A DNA stretch of 64,000 bases from Sphingobium sp. EM0848. GTDB taxonomy: Bacteria > Pseudomonadota > Alphaproteobacteria > Sphingomonadales > Sphingomonadaceae. Positions 1 through 7,415 of this stretch are shown here, one piece after another. The position numbers and the translations under genes are program-made. Position 1 is the first letter of the stretch. Each line of letters starts with the position of its first letter. The notes beneath the pieces are model-generated. The model worked only from the letters and a program-made list of their open reading frames with translations, was not told the origin of the DNA and searched no databases. Location of the stretch: positions 998,501 through 1,062,500 of the forward strand of contig NZ_JABXWB010000005.1 in assembly GCF_013375555.1 (NCBI RefSeq), given 5' to 3'.

Positions 1-861
1 ATCGAGCCATTCCGGTTCGTGCCCAATTGGCGGATCGACGATGTGATGGTCAGCTACGCCACGGATGGCGGCGGCGTGGGGCCGCATTTCGACCAATATG
101 ACGTGTTCCTGCTTCAGGGGCTGGGCAAGCGCTGCTGGCGGGTGGGGCCGCGCTGCGACGAATCGACCCCGTTGCGACCGCATGACGATCTTCGCCTGCT
201 TGCGGGCTTCGAGGCGACGGACGAGTGGGTGCTGGAACCGGGCGACATATTATATGTGCCGCCCGGTTTCGCCCATGATGGCGTTGCGGTGGGCGACGAT
301 TGCATGACCTATTCGATCGGCTTCCGCGCGCCCTCGCGGAGCGAGTTGATCGCGGACTGGTGCGATCATGTCGTCGAACAGATGCAGGATGACGACCGTT
401 ACGCCGATCCGGATTTGCAGGTACAGGCCAATCCCGGCGAAATTGCCCCATCGGCGCTTGACCGGCTGCACGCGATGATCGCGGAGAAAATGCTGGACCG
501 CGATGCGTTCGCGCGCTGGTTCGGTACCTATAACAGCGTCCGCAAATATCCGGAAATCGACTGGCAGCCTGACGAACCGATCGACATGGCCGATCTGCGC
601 GATTTCCTTGCCGCGCGCACGCCATTGTGCCGCAATCCGGCGAGCCGTTTTTCCTTCATCCGGCGGGGCGAAAATGCGGTCCTGCTGTTCGTCGACGGCC
701 AGGGTTTCGAATGCTCGGGCGAAACAGCGTTGCTGGCCGAAGCGCTTTGCGCCGGGGATCGCCTGCAACCGGCGTCCGACCTTGCCCATTCACCGGCGGC
801 GCTGACCTTGCTGGCCGCGCTGCTCGATCAGGGCAACCTGGCTTTCGAGCAGGAGGATTGA
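1..861 (+). CDS. roxA: Cupin-fold ribosomal protein oxygenase (RoxA/YcfD-like), 5' truncated by window edge
   Basis: The reading frame is already open at base 1 (first residues IEPFRF), so the true start lies upstream. The sequence follows the E. coli YcfD/RoxA family closely: WRIDDVMVSY, GGGVGPHFDQYDVFLLQG, LEPGDILYVPPGF and YSIGFRAPSRSELI. The Fe(II) ligands expected for this 2-oxoglutarate-dependent JmjC/cupin fold are visible as HFD near the N-terminus and the His of GFAHDG. Family members hydroxylate an arginine of ribosomal protein uL16. The C-terminal winged-helix-like part is complete and ends in a stop at 859-861. rluE follows after 7 bp, so the two ribosome-modification genes probably share a transcript. 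Function rests on family resemblance. Confidence 0.9.
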   Translation: MEPFRFVPNWRIDDVMVSYATDGGGVGPHFDQYDVFLLQGLGKRCWRVGPRCDESTPLRPHDDLRLLAGFEATDEWVLEPGDILYVPPGFAHDGVAVGDDCMTYSIGFRAPSRSELIADWCDHVVEQMQDDDRYADPDLQVQANPGEIAPSALDRLHAMIAEKMLDRDAFARWFGTYNSVRKYPEIDWQPDEPIDMADLRDFLAARTPLCRNPASRFSFIRRGENAVLLFVDGQGFECSGETALLAEALCAGDRLQPASDLAHSPAALTLLAALLDQGNLAFEQED

Positions 862-868
862 GGCTGGC

Positions 869-1423
869 ATGACGCGGCTGATCCTGTTCAACAAGCCCTA
901 TGGGGTCATCACCCAGTTCACAGATGCACGTTCTCCCACCGTTCGGCCGACCTTGTCCGACTATATCGACGTGCCGTGCGTCTATCCCGCGGGGCGGCTC
1001 GATCTGGACAGCGAGGGGCTGTTGCTGCTGACCGATGACGGACGGTTGCAGGCGCGCGTCGCCGATCCGAAATTCAAGATGCCCAAAACCTATCTCGTCC
1101 AGGTGGAAGGCGACCCGCAGGAGGCCGCGCTGGATCAGCTGAGGCGCGGTGTCCGGCTGAAGGACGGCATGACGCGCCCCGCCGAAGTGGAGTCCATCGC
1201 TCCCCCGTCGCTCTGGCCCCGTGATCCTCCGGTCCGTTTTCGCAAGACCGTGCCGGATGGCTGGATCAGGCTGACGATCAGGGAAGGGCGCAACCGGCAG
1301 GTCCGCAGGATGACCGCCGCAGTCGGCCTTCCGACGCTCAGGCTGGTGCGGTGGAGCATCGGGGACTGGACGATAGCGGGCATCCAGCCTGGCGAGTGGC
1401 GGGACGCTCCCCCCAATCGGTGA
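869..1423 (+). CDS. rluE: 23S rRNA pseudouridine synthase, RluE/RsuA family
   Basis: This 184-residue protein carries the RsuA/RluE-family core: the N-terminal LILFNKPYGVITQF block, then the catalytic motif GRLDLDSEGLLLLTDDG with the nucleophilic Asp near residue 48, then KTYLVQVEG, and near the C-terminus REGRNRQVRRM. There is no N-terminal S4 domain, which fits RluE (U2457 of 23S rRNA in E. coli) better than RsuA or RluB. It starts 7 bp after the oxygenase stop, preceded by AGGAGG inside the upstream gene's end. Acts in the cytoplasm on rRNA. The exact target base is inferred from the subfamily. Confidence 0.9.
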   Translation: MTRLILFNKPYGVITQFTDARSPTVRPTLSDYIDVPCVYPAGRLDLDSEGLLLLTDDGRLQARVADPKFKMPKTYLVQVEGDPQEAALDQLRRGVRLKDGMTRPAEVESIAPPSLWPRDPPVRFRKTVPDGWIRLTIREGRNRQVRRMTAAVGLPTLRLVRWSIGDWTIAGIQPGEWRDAPPNR

Positions 1424-1429
1424 GCCGTT

Positions 1430-2113
1430 TCACCGGATGTTGAGACCCAGTTCGCTGAGAAGCTGGGCTGCCTGCTCGCGGGAAATGGTGGCGCCGCGGA
1501 AGGGGCTGGCGTCGACAAGGCGAAGGCCGCCAAGATCCGCTCCCCGCAGATCGGCGCTGTCGAAGCGGCATCCGTGCATATTCGCTTCGCGCAGGCTGCA
1601 TTCGGCGAAACTCGCCTGACGGAAATCGCATTTGCGCAGATCGGCCTGCGAGAAGTCCACGCGTTTCAGCACGGCGCGCCGAAAGGAAAGGCCGGGCAGC
1701 TTGGCGTTGATGAGCAGCGTTTCCTCGAAATGAAGGTCTATCGCCCGCACTTCGGTGAGGTCGGCGCCGGTAAGCTTGCATTGATCGAACCGCGCGGCTT
1801 CGAGCAGGGCGCGCTTGAAAGACGCATTGTTGAGATCGCTGGCGATGAACACCGTTTCGCTGAAATCACATCCAGTGAAATTGGCAAAGGGCGCCCGGCA
1901 GGATTGCCAATGCGAGCGTTCAAGCCTGGCGCCCTTGAAATCCGCTTTCCGCAGATTGCATCGCTGGAAAGACCATCCCGACAGGTCGAGACCCGACAGA
2001 TCCGCCTCCTCAAGATCGCAGTCGAAGAGCGAATGCGGGCCGCGCAACGCAACGAAATCGTCGCGGGTTAATGTTCGATCGCTAACCGATCGTTCGGCAG
2101 AATGGGCGTCCAT
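1430..2113 (-). CDS. Pentapeptide-repeat protein
   Basis: I place the start at the ATG at 2113 (MDAHSAERSV); an upstream extension of the same frame runs back through the neighbouring gene and has no family character. The 227-residue product is almost entirely A(D/N)LXX-type pentapeptide repeats (CDLEEADLSGLDLSG, ADFKGARLERSHW, GADLTEV, ADLRKCDFRQASF, ADLRGADLGG), which predict a right-handed quadrilateral beta-helix. The C-terminal helix ISREQAAQLLSELGL resembles the cap seen in Qnr/McbG-like proteins. No signal peptide. Some relatives mimic DNA and protect gyrase, but nothing here proves that. It lies 55 bp downstream of the secreted beta-helix gene on the same strand. Confidence 0.85.
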   Translation of the reverse strand: MDAHSAERSVSDRTLTRDDFVALRGPHSLFDCDLEEADLSGLDLSGWSFQRCNLRKADFKGARLERSHWQSCRAPFANFTGCDFSETVFIASDLNNASFKRALLEAARFDQCKLTGADLTEVRAIDLHFEETLLINAKLPGLSFRRAVLKRVDFSQADLRKCDFRQASFAECSLREANMHGCRFDSADLRGADLGGLRLVDASPFRGATISREQAAQLLSELGLNIR

Positions 2114-2168
2114 GCCCCCGCCGTAGCGGATCAGTATCAATCGGTCCAACGGCGATGGCGGGCTGTTC

Positions 2169-3707
2169 CTATCGCCGCGCTTCGAAGATAGAATGGCGGC
2201 GCGGTTGTTGTAATAGGACCGGCGTTCCCAGCTCCCGTTGCAGCATGGCCAGCATCCAGGCCCGATGACGAACGAGAAAATCGGAGAATCCATCGGGCCT
2301 GGCGGGGTCAAAGGCCGGCACCTGCCAGTCCGAAGCCGGTTCCTCATAGGCGATGGAGGGCCGGCCAAGCCCATCGCTGGGCAGATCGACATGGCTGCCT
2401 AAATAGCTGTTCCGCTTGAAACGGATGGACCGGGCAGGGGCGAATCCGGCCTGGATCAGATAATCAGGGCCGTTTCGCCCGCTTTCGCGGCCATAGCGCG
2501 CCGTGCCCGCCACTTTGAAGCTGTTGCCGACGAAGCGGACCTTGTGCGCCCATCCGTCCCATTGCGTCGCGACCACCATCTGAATGTCCATCGCCTTGCC
2601 GACATGGATCACATTTTTTTCGATCAGCACGTCCGACACATTGCCGGAAAGCTGGAATATCCGCGTTCCGTCGTTCCGGCTGACATTGAACCGGGCCACC
2701 GTGCCGCGATTGCCGAGATTGTCCCTGCCGTCGCGCTGGGGCGAGCAGATCAGCAGGAAACCGCCCGCATTGTCATGGCTGTAATTATAGAGGAAGGTCG
2801 TCCGGCGCGAGTTGAAGTCGGAATCGAAACCCTGACCGTCATAGCGCGTGCGGGTAAAGGCGGCCTCGTTCAACTGGATCAAGCTGTTGTCGGTGCTCCA
2901 CTGCCAGATCCCGGCATTGTAGCCGGGCGCCCTGCTGCCGGCGTAGCGGACGATATTATGTTCGATCAGCGCGCCGTCGGTTCCGCGCGGCACGATGCCG
3001 TCCCCGCCAATATCTTCCAGATAATTATCCCGGATGACGACTTTTCTGCTGGGAAACCAGCTCGGCAGGGAAACCCGGTCGCTGATACCGGCGATGCCCG
3101 AACGGTCGACGCGCCACAGGATGTTTCGCTCGATCGTCAGATCCTGGAAACGGGTTGCCCGATGCGTTCCGGTCGCGCGGAAAACGATCCCGCCATTATC
3201 CTTGCGGTCATTGGTGCCGCGAACATCGTGGACATAGATGTCGCTGATGCGGATGCCCCGTGTCACGCCCCGATTTTCGGCCGACACCAGCACGCCGATG
3301 CGGGATGCTGGCATGGGGGCGTTATTGGTGACCTCCAGCCCCTCCACCGTGACATGATCCGCGTCGATCACGCCGATCGCATAGGAAGAAACGCCGCCCG
3401 TCTCAATGCGCGGTCGGGGACCCTCGCCAGTTGCTGCGATGGTGATGGGCGATCCGGCCTTGCCCGACCGCTTGATCGTCAGCGGTTCCTTCCATACCGA
3501 TCCCGCCGCCAGCAGGATGCGGTCGCCGGGCTGGAAAGGAAAATCGCCCAGATGCGCCAATGTGCGCCAGGGCTGGCTTTCGCTCGTGCCGCTGGATCGA
3601 TCGTCGCCGCGATTGGCATCGACATAATAGGTTTCGGCATGGGCCTGCGCGACAAGGCCTGATGACAATAACAGCGCTGGAAGGGCGATGGCCCAGCCGG
3701 TCTTCAC
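2169..3707 (-). CDS. Secreted right-handed parallel beta-helix protein
   Basis: The 512-residue protein opens with a clear Sec signal peptide (lysine, hydrophobic core, cleavage after AQAHA). The mature part starts TYYVDANRGDDRSSGTSESQPWRTL, the typical entry of pectate-lyase-like or polysaccharide-lyase beta-helix proteins, and continues with repeated short turns such as VTVEGLEVTNN, IRISDIYVHDV, LTIERNILWRV, VVIRDNYLEDIGGDG and ALIEHNIVRYAG, which look like coils of a parallel beta-helix. This suggests a periplasmic or extracellular glycan-active enzyme, but I cannot name a substrate or a catalytic residue. The pentapeptide-repeat gene follows on the same strand. Confidence 0.85.
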   Translation of the reverse strand: MKTGWAIALPALLLSSGLVAQAHAETYYVDANRGDDRSSGTSESQPWRTLAHLGDFPFQPGDRILLAAGSVWKEPLTIKRSGKAGSPITIAATGEGPRPRIETGGVSSYAIGVIDADHVTVEGLEVTNNAPMPASRIGVLVSAENRGVTRGIRISDIYVHDVRGTNDRKDNGGIVFRATGTHRATRFQDLTIERNILWRVDRSGIAGISDRVSLPSWFPSRKVVIRDNYLEDIGGDGIVPRGTDGALIEHNIVRYAGSRAPGYNAGIWQWSTDNSLIQLNEAAFTRTRYDGQGFDSDFNSRRTTFLYNYSHDNAGGFLLICSPQRDGRDNLGNRGTVARFNVSRNDGTRIFQLSGNVSDVLIEKNVIHVGKAMDIQMVVATQWDGWAHKVRFVGNSFKVAGTARYGRESGRNGPDYLIQAGFAPARSIRFKRNSYLGSHVDLPSDGLGRPSIAYEEPASDWQVPAFDPARPDGFSDFLVRHRAWMLAMLQRELGTPVLLQQPRRHSIFEARR

Positions 3708-3797
3708 GTCGCAATCCTTTTGTGGGCGGTGCCGTTCCGCCCCGGACCGATATTTTATCAGTCGGTCGCGCCGGTCAACCGTTGCGCAGCGTCGAAT

Positions 3798-3878
3798 TCA
3801 GCGGAAGAAGAAAAACCAGATGAGGATCACAAGAGGCAGGGGCACGCCCAGCAACCAGAGCAAACAACCTCTTCCCAT
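3798..3878 (-). CDS. Tiny hydrophobic membrane peptide, 26 aa
   Basis: ATG at 3878, stop TGA at 3798-3800. A textbook Shine-Dalgarno AGGAGGT sits 8 bp before the ATG (plus-strand positions 3881-3888). The 26-residue product has a basic, Cys-containing start (MGRGCLLW) and one hydrophobic segment with the motif LLGVPLPLVILIW, then four Phe and a final Arg. This Gly-x-Pro-x-Pro core looks like a recurrent class of very short bacterial membrane peptides, but I cannot give a family name. It follows a second short ORF (3893-3958) by 14 bp on the same strand. Function unknown. Confidence 0.5.
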   Translation of the reverse strand: MGRGCLLWLLGVPLPLVILIWFFFFR

Positions 3879-3892
3879 GTGAAACCTCCTGA

Positions 3893-3958
3893 TTATTGTC
3901 TGCTAAACCAACGCATAAGGCTGAAGCGGCGTTCCGCAGTGTCCTGCGTTTGCGTCAT
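3893..3958 (-). CDS. Possible 21-aa small ORF upstream of the hydrophobic peptide
   Basis: ATG at 3958, TAA at 3893-3895. A GAGGAG element precedes the ATG by about 8 bp (plus-strand ctcctc near 3967). The product, about MTQTQDTAERRFSLMRWFSR plus Q, is charged and soluble-looking with an amphipathic Arg/Phe/Trp end. Support is only the strong ribosome-binding site, the tandem spacing to the 26-aa peptide gene and the absence of another gene in this interval. It could be a leader peptide or a chance ORF. Confidence 0.3.
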   Translation of the reverse strand: MTQTQDTAERRFSLMRWFSRQ

Positions 3959-4034
3959 GACAAATCTCCTCTATGGTCCGGCAAACTCCTCTTGGGCGCG
4001 GGAGTTCTCTTCCGATGCGGAAAGGAGATATCTG

Positions 4035-4088
4035 ATGACAGCGGCCATTTCGGCTATCCTTCCCGGCGCCAGTTTCTGCCGGGGATGA
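4035..4088 (+). CDS. Possible 17-codon leader ORF coupled to the CDF exporter gene
   Basis: ATG at 4035 preceded by AAAGGAGA (about 4021-4028). The frame encodes a 17-residue peptide, MTAAISAILPGASFCRG, and its TGA (4086-4088) overlaps the exporter ATG at 4085 as ATGA. The exporter start itself has only a weak Shine-Dalgarno, so translational coupling through this leader is a plausible reason for the arrangement. No metal-binding motif other than one Cys. Confidence 0.3.
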   Translation: MTAAISAILPGASFCRG

Positions 4089-5047
4089 ACGATATGGCGA
4101 AAACGGGTCGTCTTGCGCATGTCCGGAAAAATATCGTCCTTTATGGCGCGCTGCTGGCCAATGTCGGGATCGCGATCGCCAAATTCATTGCGGCGGCGCT
4201 GACCGGCTCATCCTCCATGCTGACGGAGGGGGTACATTCGCTGGTCGACAGCGGCAACCAGTTGCTGCTGCTCTACGGTCAGGCGCAGGCGAAGCGGCCC
4301 GCCGATGCCGCGCATCCCTTCGGCTACGGCCGCGAACTTTATTTCTGGGCCTTTGTCGTGGCGATCCTGATCTTCGCCGTGGGGGCGGGGGTGTCGGTCT
4401 ATGAAGGCTGGGTCCATATCGAGCAGCCCGAGCCGCTTCGCGATCCGGGCGTGAACTATGTCGTTCTGGCCATTGCCTTTCTGCTCGAGGGCAGCAGCTG
4501 GACGATTGCGGTGCGGGAGTTTGGTCGCCAGCGGGGACCGAGTAGCTGGTGGCAATCCATCCGCCGGTCCAAGGACCCGGCTGGTTTCATCGTCCTGTTC
4601 GAGGATAGCGCGGCGCTGATCGGTCTGGTCTTCGCGGCGCTCGGGGTCTGGGCCAGCCATTATTTCGGGGACCCGCGGCTGGACGGCATTGCGTCCATCG
4701 CCATCGGGCTGGCGCTGGGCATGGTGGCGATATTGCTGGCGCGCGAGGCCAAGGGGTTGTTGATCGGGGAAAGCGCTGATGCGGGCATTATCGAGACCGT
4801 CTGGCGCCTGCTCGACCAGCGGCCGGAAATCACCGCCGTCAACCATATCCGCACCATCCATACCGCGCCCGATGCGGTGTTCGTGGCGATCAGCGCGGAC
4901 TTTGCCGACGAGTTGCGCATGGGCCGGGCCGAAAGCCTGATCGAGGAGCTGGAAAGCGCCATGAAAGCGGCCATCCCCGAGCTCACCTCCATCTATATCC
5001 GCCCGGAAAAGCGGGAGGATGCGATCGTTCAGCCGCGACCATTCTGA
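4085..5047 (+). CDS. Cation diffusion facilitator (CDF) metal/H+ antiporter
   Basis: The protein (about 320 aa) has six predicted membrane segments and the CDF signature: GSSSMLTEGVHSLVDSGNQLLLL in TM2 with the HxxxD metal pair, and the acidic partner in TM5 (LFEDSAALIGLVFAALGV). The C-terminal domain (VWRLLDQRPEITAVNHIRTIHTAPDAVFVAISADF) is the ferredoxin-like cytosolic metal-sensing domain. The family exports Zn, Fe, Mn or Co from the cytoplasm; metal is not predictable here. The start could be 4085 or 4094. I prefer 4085 because it overlaps the stop of a short leader ORF; GGGGA before 4094 argues for the alternative. A longer in-frame extension to 3896 has no CDF character. Confidence 0.88.
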   Translation: MNDMAKTGRLAHVRKNIVLYGALLANVGIAIAKFIAAALTGSSSMLTEGVHSLVDSGNQLLLLYGQAQAKRPADAAHPFGYGRELYFWAFVVAILIFAVGAGVSVYEGWVHIEQPEPLRDPGVNYVVLAIAFLLEGSSWTIAVREFGRQRGPSSWWQSIRRSKDPAGFIVLFEDSAALIGLVFAALGVWASHYFGDPRLDGIASIAIGLALGMVAILLAREAKGLLIGESADAGIIETVWRLLDQRPEITAVNHIRTIHTAPDAVFVAISADFADELRMGRAESLIEELESAMKAAIPELTSIYIRPEKREDAIVQPRPF

Positions 5048-5124
5048 GCGCTCTTGCCGTTGGGCGCAATGCTTGCGACAGTGCGACGCGCCCGTGGGGC
5101 AAGTTGAGCGGAGGATGTCCCACC

Positions 5125-6741
5125 ATGCAGAGGCGTGATGCCATCGCAGGGCTTTCGATTGCGGGCCTGATGTTGCCCGAGGCGATAGCCTATGCCGGCA
5201 TAGCCGGACTGCCGCCGCAACGCGCGATCCTGGCGGCCATGGCCGGTGCGGTGGCCTATCTGATCCTGGGGCGCAGCCGTTTCGCCATCATTTCCCCGAC
5301 CTCCTCCTCGGCCGCGATCCTGGCGGCGGCACTGGCGTCGCTGCCGCCCGGCGCGGCGCCGGCGGGCGCTGTCGCGACACTCGTGATCCTCATGGTCGGC
5401 GCGATGTTCTGCATCATGGCGGCAGCGCGGCTGGGTGGCCTGGCCAGCTTCATCTCGCGCCCGGTGCTGCGTGGCTTCGCCTTTGGGCTGGCGATCACGA
5501 TCATCATCAAGCAATTGCCGATCGTGGTCGGCCTGCCCTTGCATGGATCGACTATTGGCGCGCTGCTACTTGCCCTGCTGGAGAAGGCGGGAAGCTGGCA
5601 TTTGGCGAGCATCGCCACGGCCCTTGCCGCGCTGGCGGCGCTGCTGTTGCTGCGGCGCATGCCGTCCCTGCCGGGTGCTTTTCTCGTACTGGTCGGTGGC
5701 ATCGGTGCTTCGGCGTTGCTGGACCTGCCCGGTCGGGGCGTTGCAACGGTGGGCATGATCGACCTGATGCCCCGCTGGGAGGGGATGGGCTGGCCGGGCT
5801 GGCAGGAATTGTCGCGCGTCGCCCAGCTTGCCGCGCCCATCGTCCTGATCCTCTTTGCCGAGAGCTGGGGTACGATGCGCAACCTTGCCTTGCGCCATGG
5901 CGACAGGGTGGAACCCAATCGGGAAATGGCCGCGCTGGGCCTTTCCAACATCGCCGCCGCACTGGTACAGGGCATGCCGGTGGGCGCGGGATTTTCCGCC
6001 GGGTCCGCCGCAGAGGCAGCCGGTGCGCGAACCCGCTGGACCGGGCTGGTAGCCGGGGGCGCATTGGCGGCACTGGTGATTCTGGCCATGCCGTTGGTTG
6101 CTCGTCTGCCGGAGCCGGTGCTGGCGGCGGTCGTTGTCGCGGCGCTGCTCCATGCCCTCGATCCCGCACCGCTGATCCGCCTGTGGCGCATTCGTCGCGA
6201 TTGCGTGGCGGCACTGGGCGCGGCGGTAGGCGTCCTGATGCTGGGGGTGCTCGACGGCATGCTCTTTGCCATTGCCTTGTCGTTGGCGCTGCTGATCCGG
6301 CGGCTGGCGACGCCGGAATTGAGGCAATTGGGTCAGTTGGAAGCGGGACATGACTATGTCGACCTCGCCCGTCATCCCGATGCGGTCAGCCCGCCCGGCA
6401 TGATGATCGTGCGCCCGGCCGAGCCGCTGTTCTTTGCCAATGCCGAGCGGGTGCTGGGCCGTGTCGTCGAACTGCTGGGCCAACATGCCGACCGGCGCAT
6501 GCTGATCCTCAGCCTTGAAGAGAGTTTCGATCTGGACAGTACGGCGCTGGATGCCCTGCTGGAATTCGATACGCTGATGCGGGCGCGTGGGATCAGGCTG
6601 CAACTCGCGCGGGTGCGCGATCATGTCCGCGATCTGATGCTGGCCGCCGGAGCAACTGATCTCATCGCACAGAGCAGCTACAGTGTCGATGATGCCGTGC
6701 AGGCGCTCAAGAGTACAGACCCGCGACAGGAGAAGAAATGA
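5125..6741 (+). CDS. SulP-family anion permease with C-terminal STAS domain
   Basis: ATG at 5125 follows GGAGGA by 9 bp; an in-frame TTG at 5104 is less likely. The protein shows the SulP pattern: a short N-terminus, IAGLSIAGLMLPEAIAYAGIAGLPP at TM1, SRFAIISPTSSSAAILAAAL at TM3, about 10-12 hydrophobic segments, and a STAS domain over the last ~120 residues (LFFANAERVLGRV, LSLEESFDLDSTALDALLEF). SulP proteins move sulfate, bicarbonate, carboxylates or other anions; the substrate is not readable. The stop overlaps the ATG of the ParB-like gene (ATGA at 6738-6741), so the two are translationally coupled. Confidence 0.87.
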   Translation: MQRRDAIAGLSIAGLMLPEAIAYAGIAGLPPQRAILAAMAGAVAYLILGRSRFAIISPTSSSAAILAAALASLPPGAAPAGAVATLVILMVGAMFCIMAAARLGGLASFISRPVLRGFAFGLAITIIIKQLPIVVGLPLHGSTIGALLLALLEKAGSWHLASIATALAALAALLLLRRMPSLPGAFLVLVGGIGASALLDLPGRGVATVGMIDLMPRWEGMGWPGWQELSRVAQLAAPIVLILFAESWGTMRNLALRHGDRVEPNREMAALGLSNIAAALVQGMPVGAGFSAGSAAEAAGARTRWTGLVAGGALAALVILAMPLVARLPEPVLAAVVVAALLHALDPAPLIRLWRIRRDCVAALGAAVGVLMLGVLDGMLFAIALSLALLIRRLATPELRQLGQLEAGHDYVDLARHPDAVSPPGMMIVRPAEPLFFANAERVLGRVVELLGQHADRRMLILSLEESFDLDSTALDALLEFDTLMRARGIRLQLARVRDHVRDLMLAAGATDLIAQSSYSVDDAVQALKSTDPRQEKK

Positions 6742-7361
6742 TGCCCCATGTCAGCCCCGAACCCCTGCTGCACTCGGTAGCGTTGGCCGATCTGCGCCCC
6801 ACACAGATGACCGTCGGCCTGATCGAGGTGGCCCGCAAACGCCATGAATGGAGCGTGCGCGCGGATGGCGACCGGCCGGATTTCCTGGGCCGCCACATGA
6901 TCCCGGTAGTGATTGGCCCCAAGGGGCGGCGCTGGATGGTCGACCATCATCATCTTGCCCGCGCCCTTCACGACGAGGGCGTGGAGCATGTGCTGGTCAG
7001 CGTGGTCGCTGATCTGGGGCATCTGAAGCCCGATGCTTTCCTGACCTATATGGACAATCGCAACTGGCTTCATCCTTTCGATGACAAGGGGCAGCGGCGG
7101 GACTATAAGGCCCTTCCCAAGCATATCGGCAAGCTGACCGACGATCCCTATCGCTCGCTTGCCGGGGAACTGCGTCGCGCGGGTGGTTTCGCCAAGGTCG
7201 ACATTCTCTATTCCGAATTTCTCTGGGCCAATTTCCTGCGCGGGCGGATCAAGCCGTCCCGCCTGGAGCATGGCTTTCAGGACTGCCTTGGCACGGCGCT
7301 GACATTGTCCCGGTCGCGCGATGCGGCGCATCTTCCCGGCTGGGCGGGGAGCGTCGAATAG
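6738..7361 (+). CDS. ParB-like nuclease-fold protein (ParBc_2 type)
   Basis: A 207-residue protein with no HTH or dimerisation domain of true chromosomal ParB. The N-terminal half has the ParB/Srx-like pattern: LADLRPTQMTVGLIEVARKR, then PVVIGPKGRRWMVDHHHLARAL with the DHHHLA stretch typical of this stand-alone family, and a C-terminal half with NRNWLHPFDDKGQRRDYKALP and ADLGHLKPDAFLTYM. Relatives are usually listed as putative ParB-like nucleases with no proven substrate. It overlaps the SulP gene by ATGA, an unusual partnership. A second ATG at 6741 is an alternative start. A GC-rich hairpin ends the unit at 7373-7399. Confidence 0.8.
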   Translation: MMPHVSPEPLLHSVALADLRPTQMTVGLIEVARKRHEWSVRADGDRPDFLGRHMIPVVIGPKGRRWMVDHHHLARALHDEGVEHVLVSVVADLGHLKPDAFLTYMDNRNWLHPFDDKGQRRDYKALPKHIGKLTDDPYRSLAGELRRAGGFAKVDILYSEFLWANFLRGRIKPSRLEHGFQDCLGTALTLSRSRDAAHLPGWAGSVE

Positions 7362-7372
7362 GGTGCTGTGAA

Positions 7373-7399
7373 GGGCGGGCATTCCCGATATGCCCGCCC
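7373..7399. terminator. Bidirectional hairpin between convergent genes
   Basis: A perfect 10-bp stem (GGGCGGGCAT / ATGCCCGCCC) with a 7-nt loop lies between the ParB-like gene (ends 7361) and the phosphatase gene (ends 7416 on the other strand). There is no strong T-run, but the position between converging genes fits a shared transcription terminator. Confidence 0.6.
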
Positions 7400-7415
7400 G
7401 ATCCTTGCAGGAATT

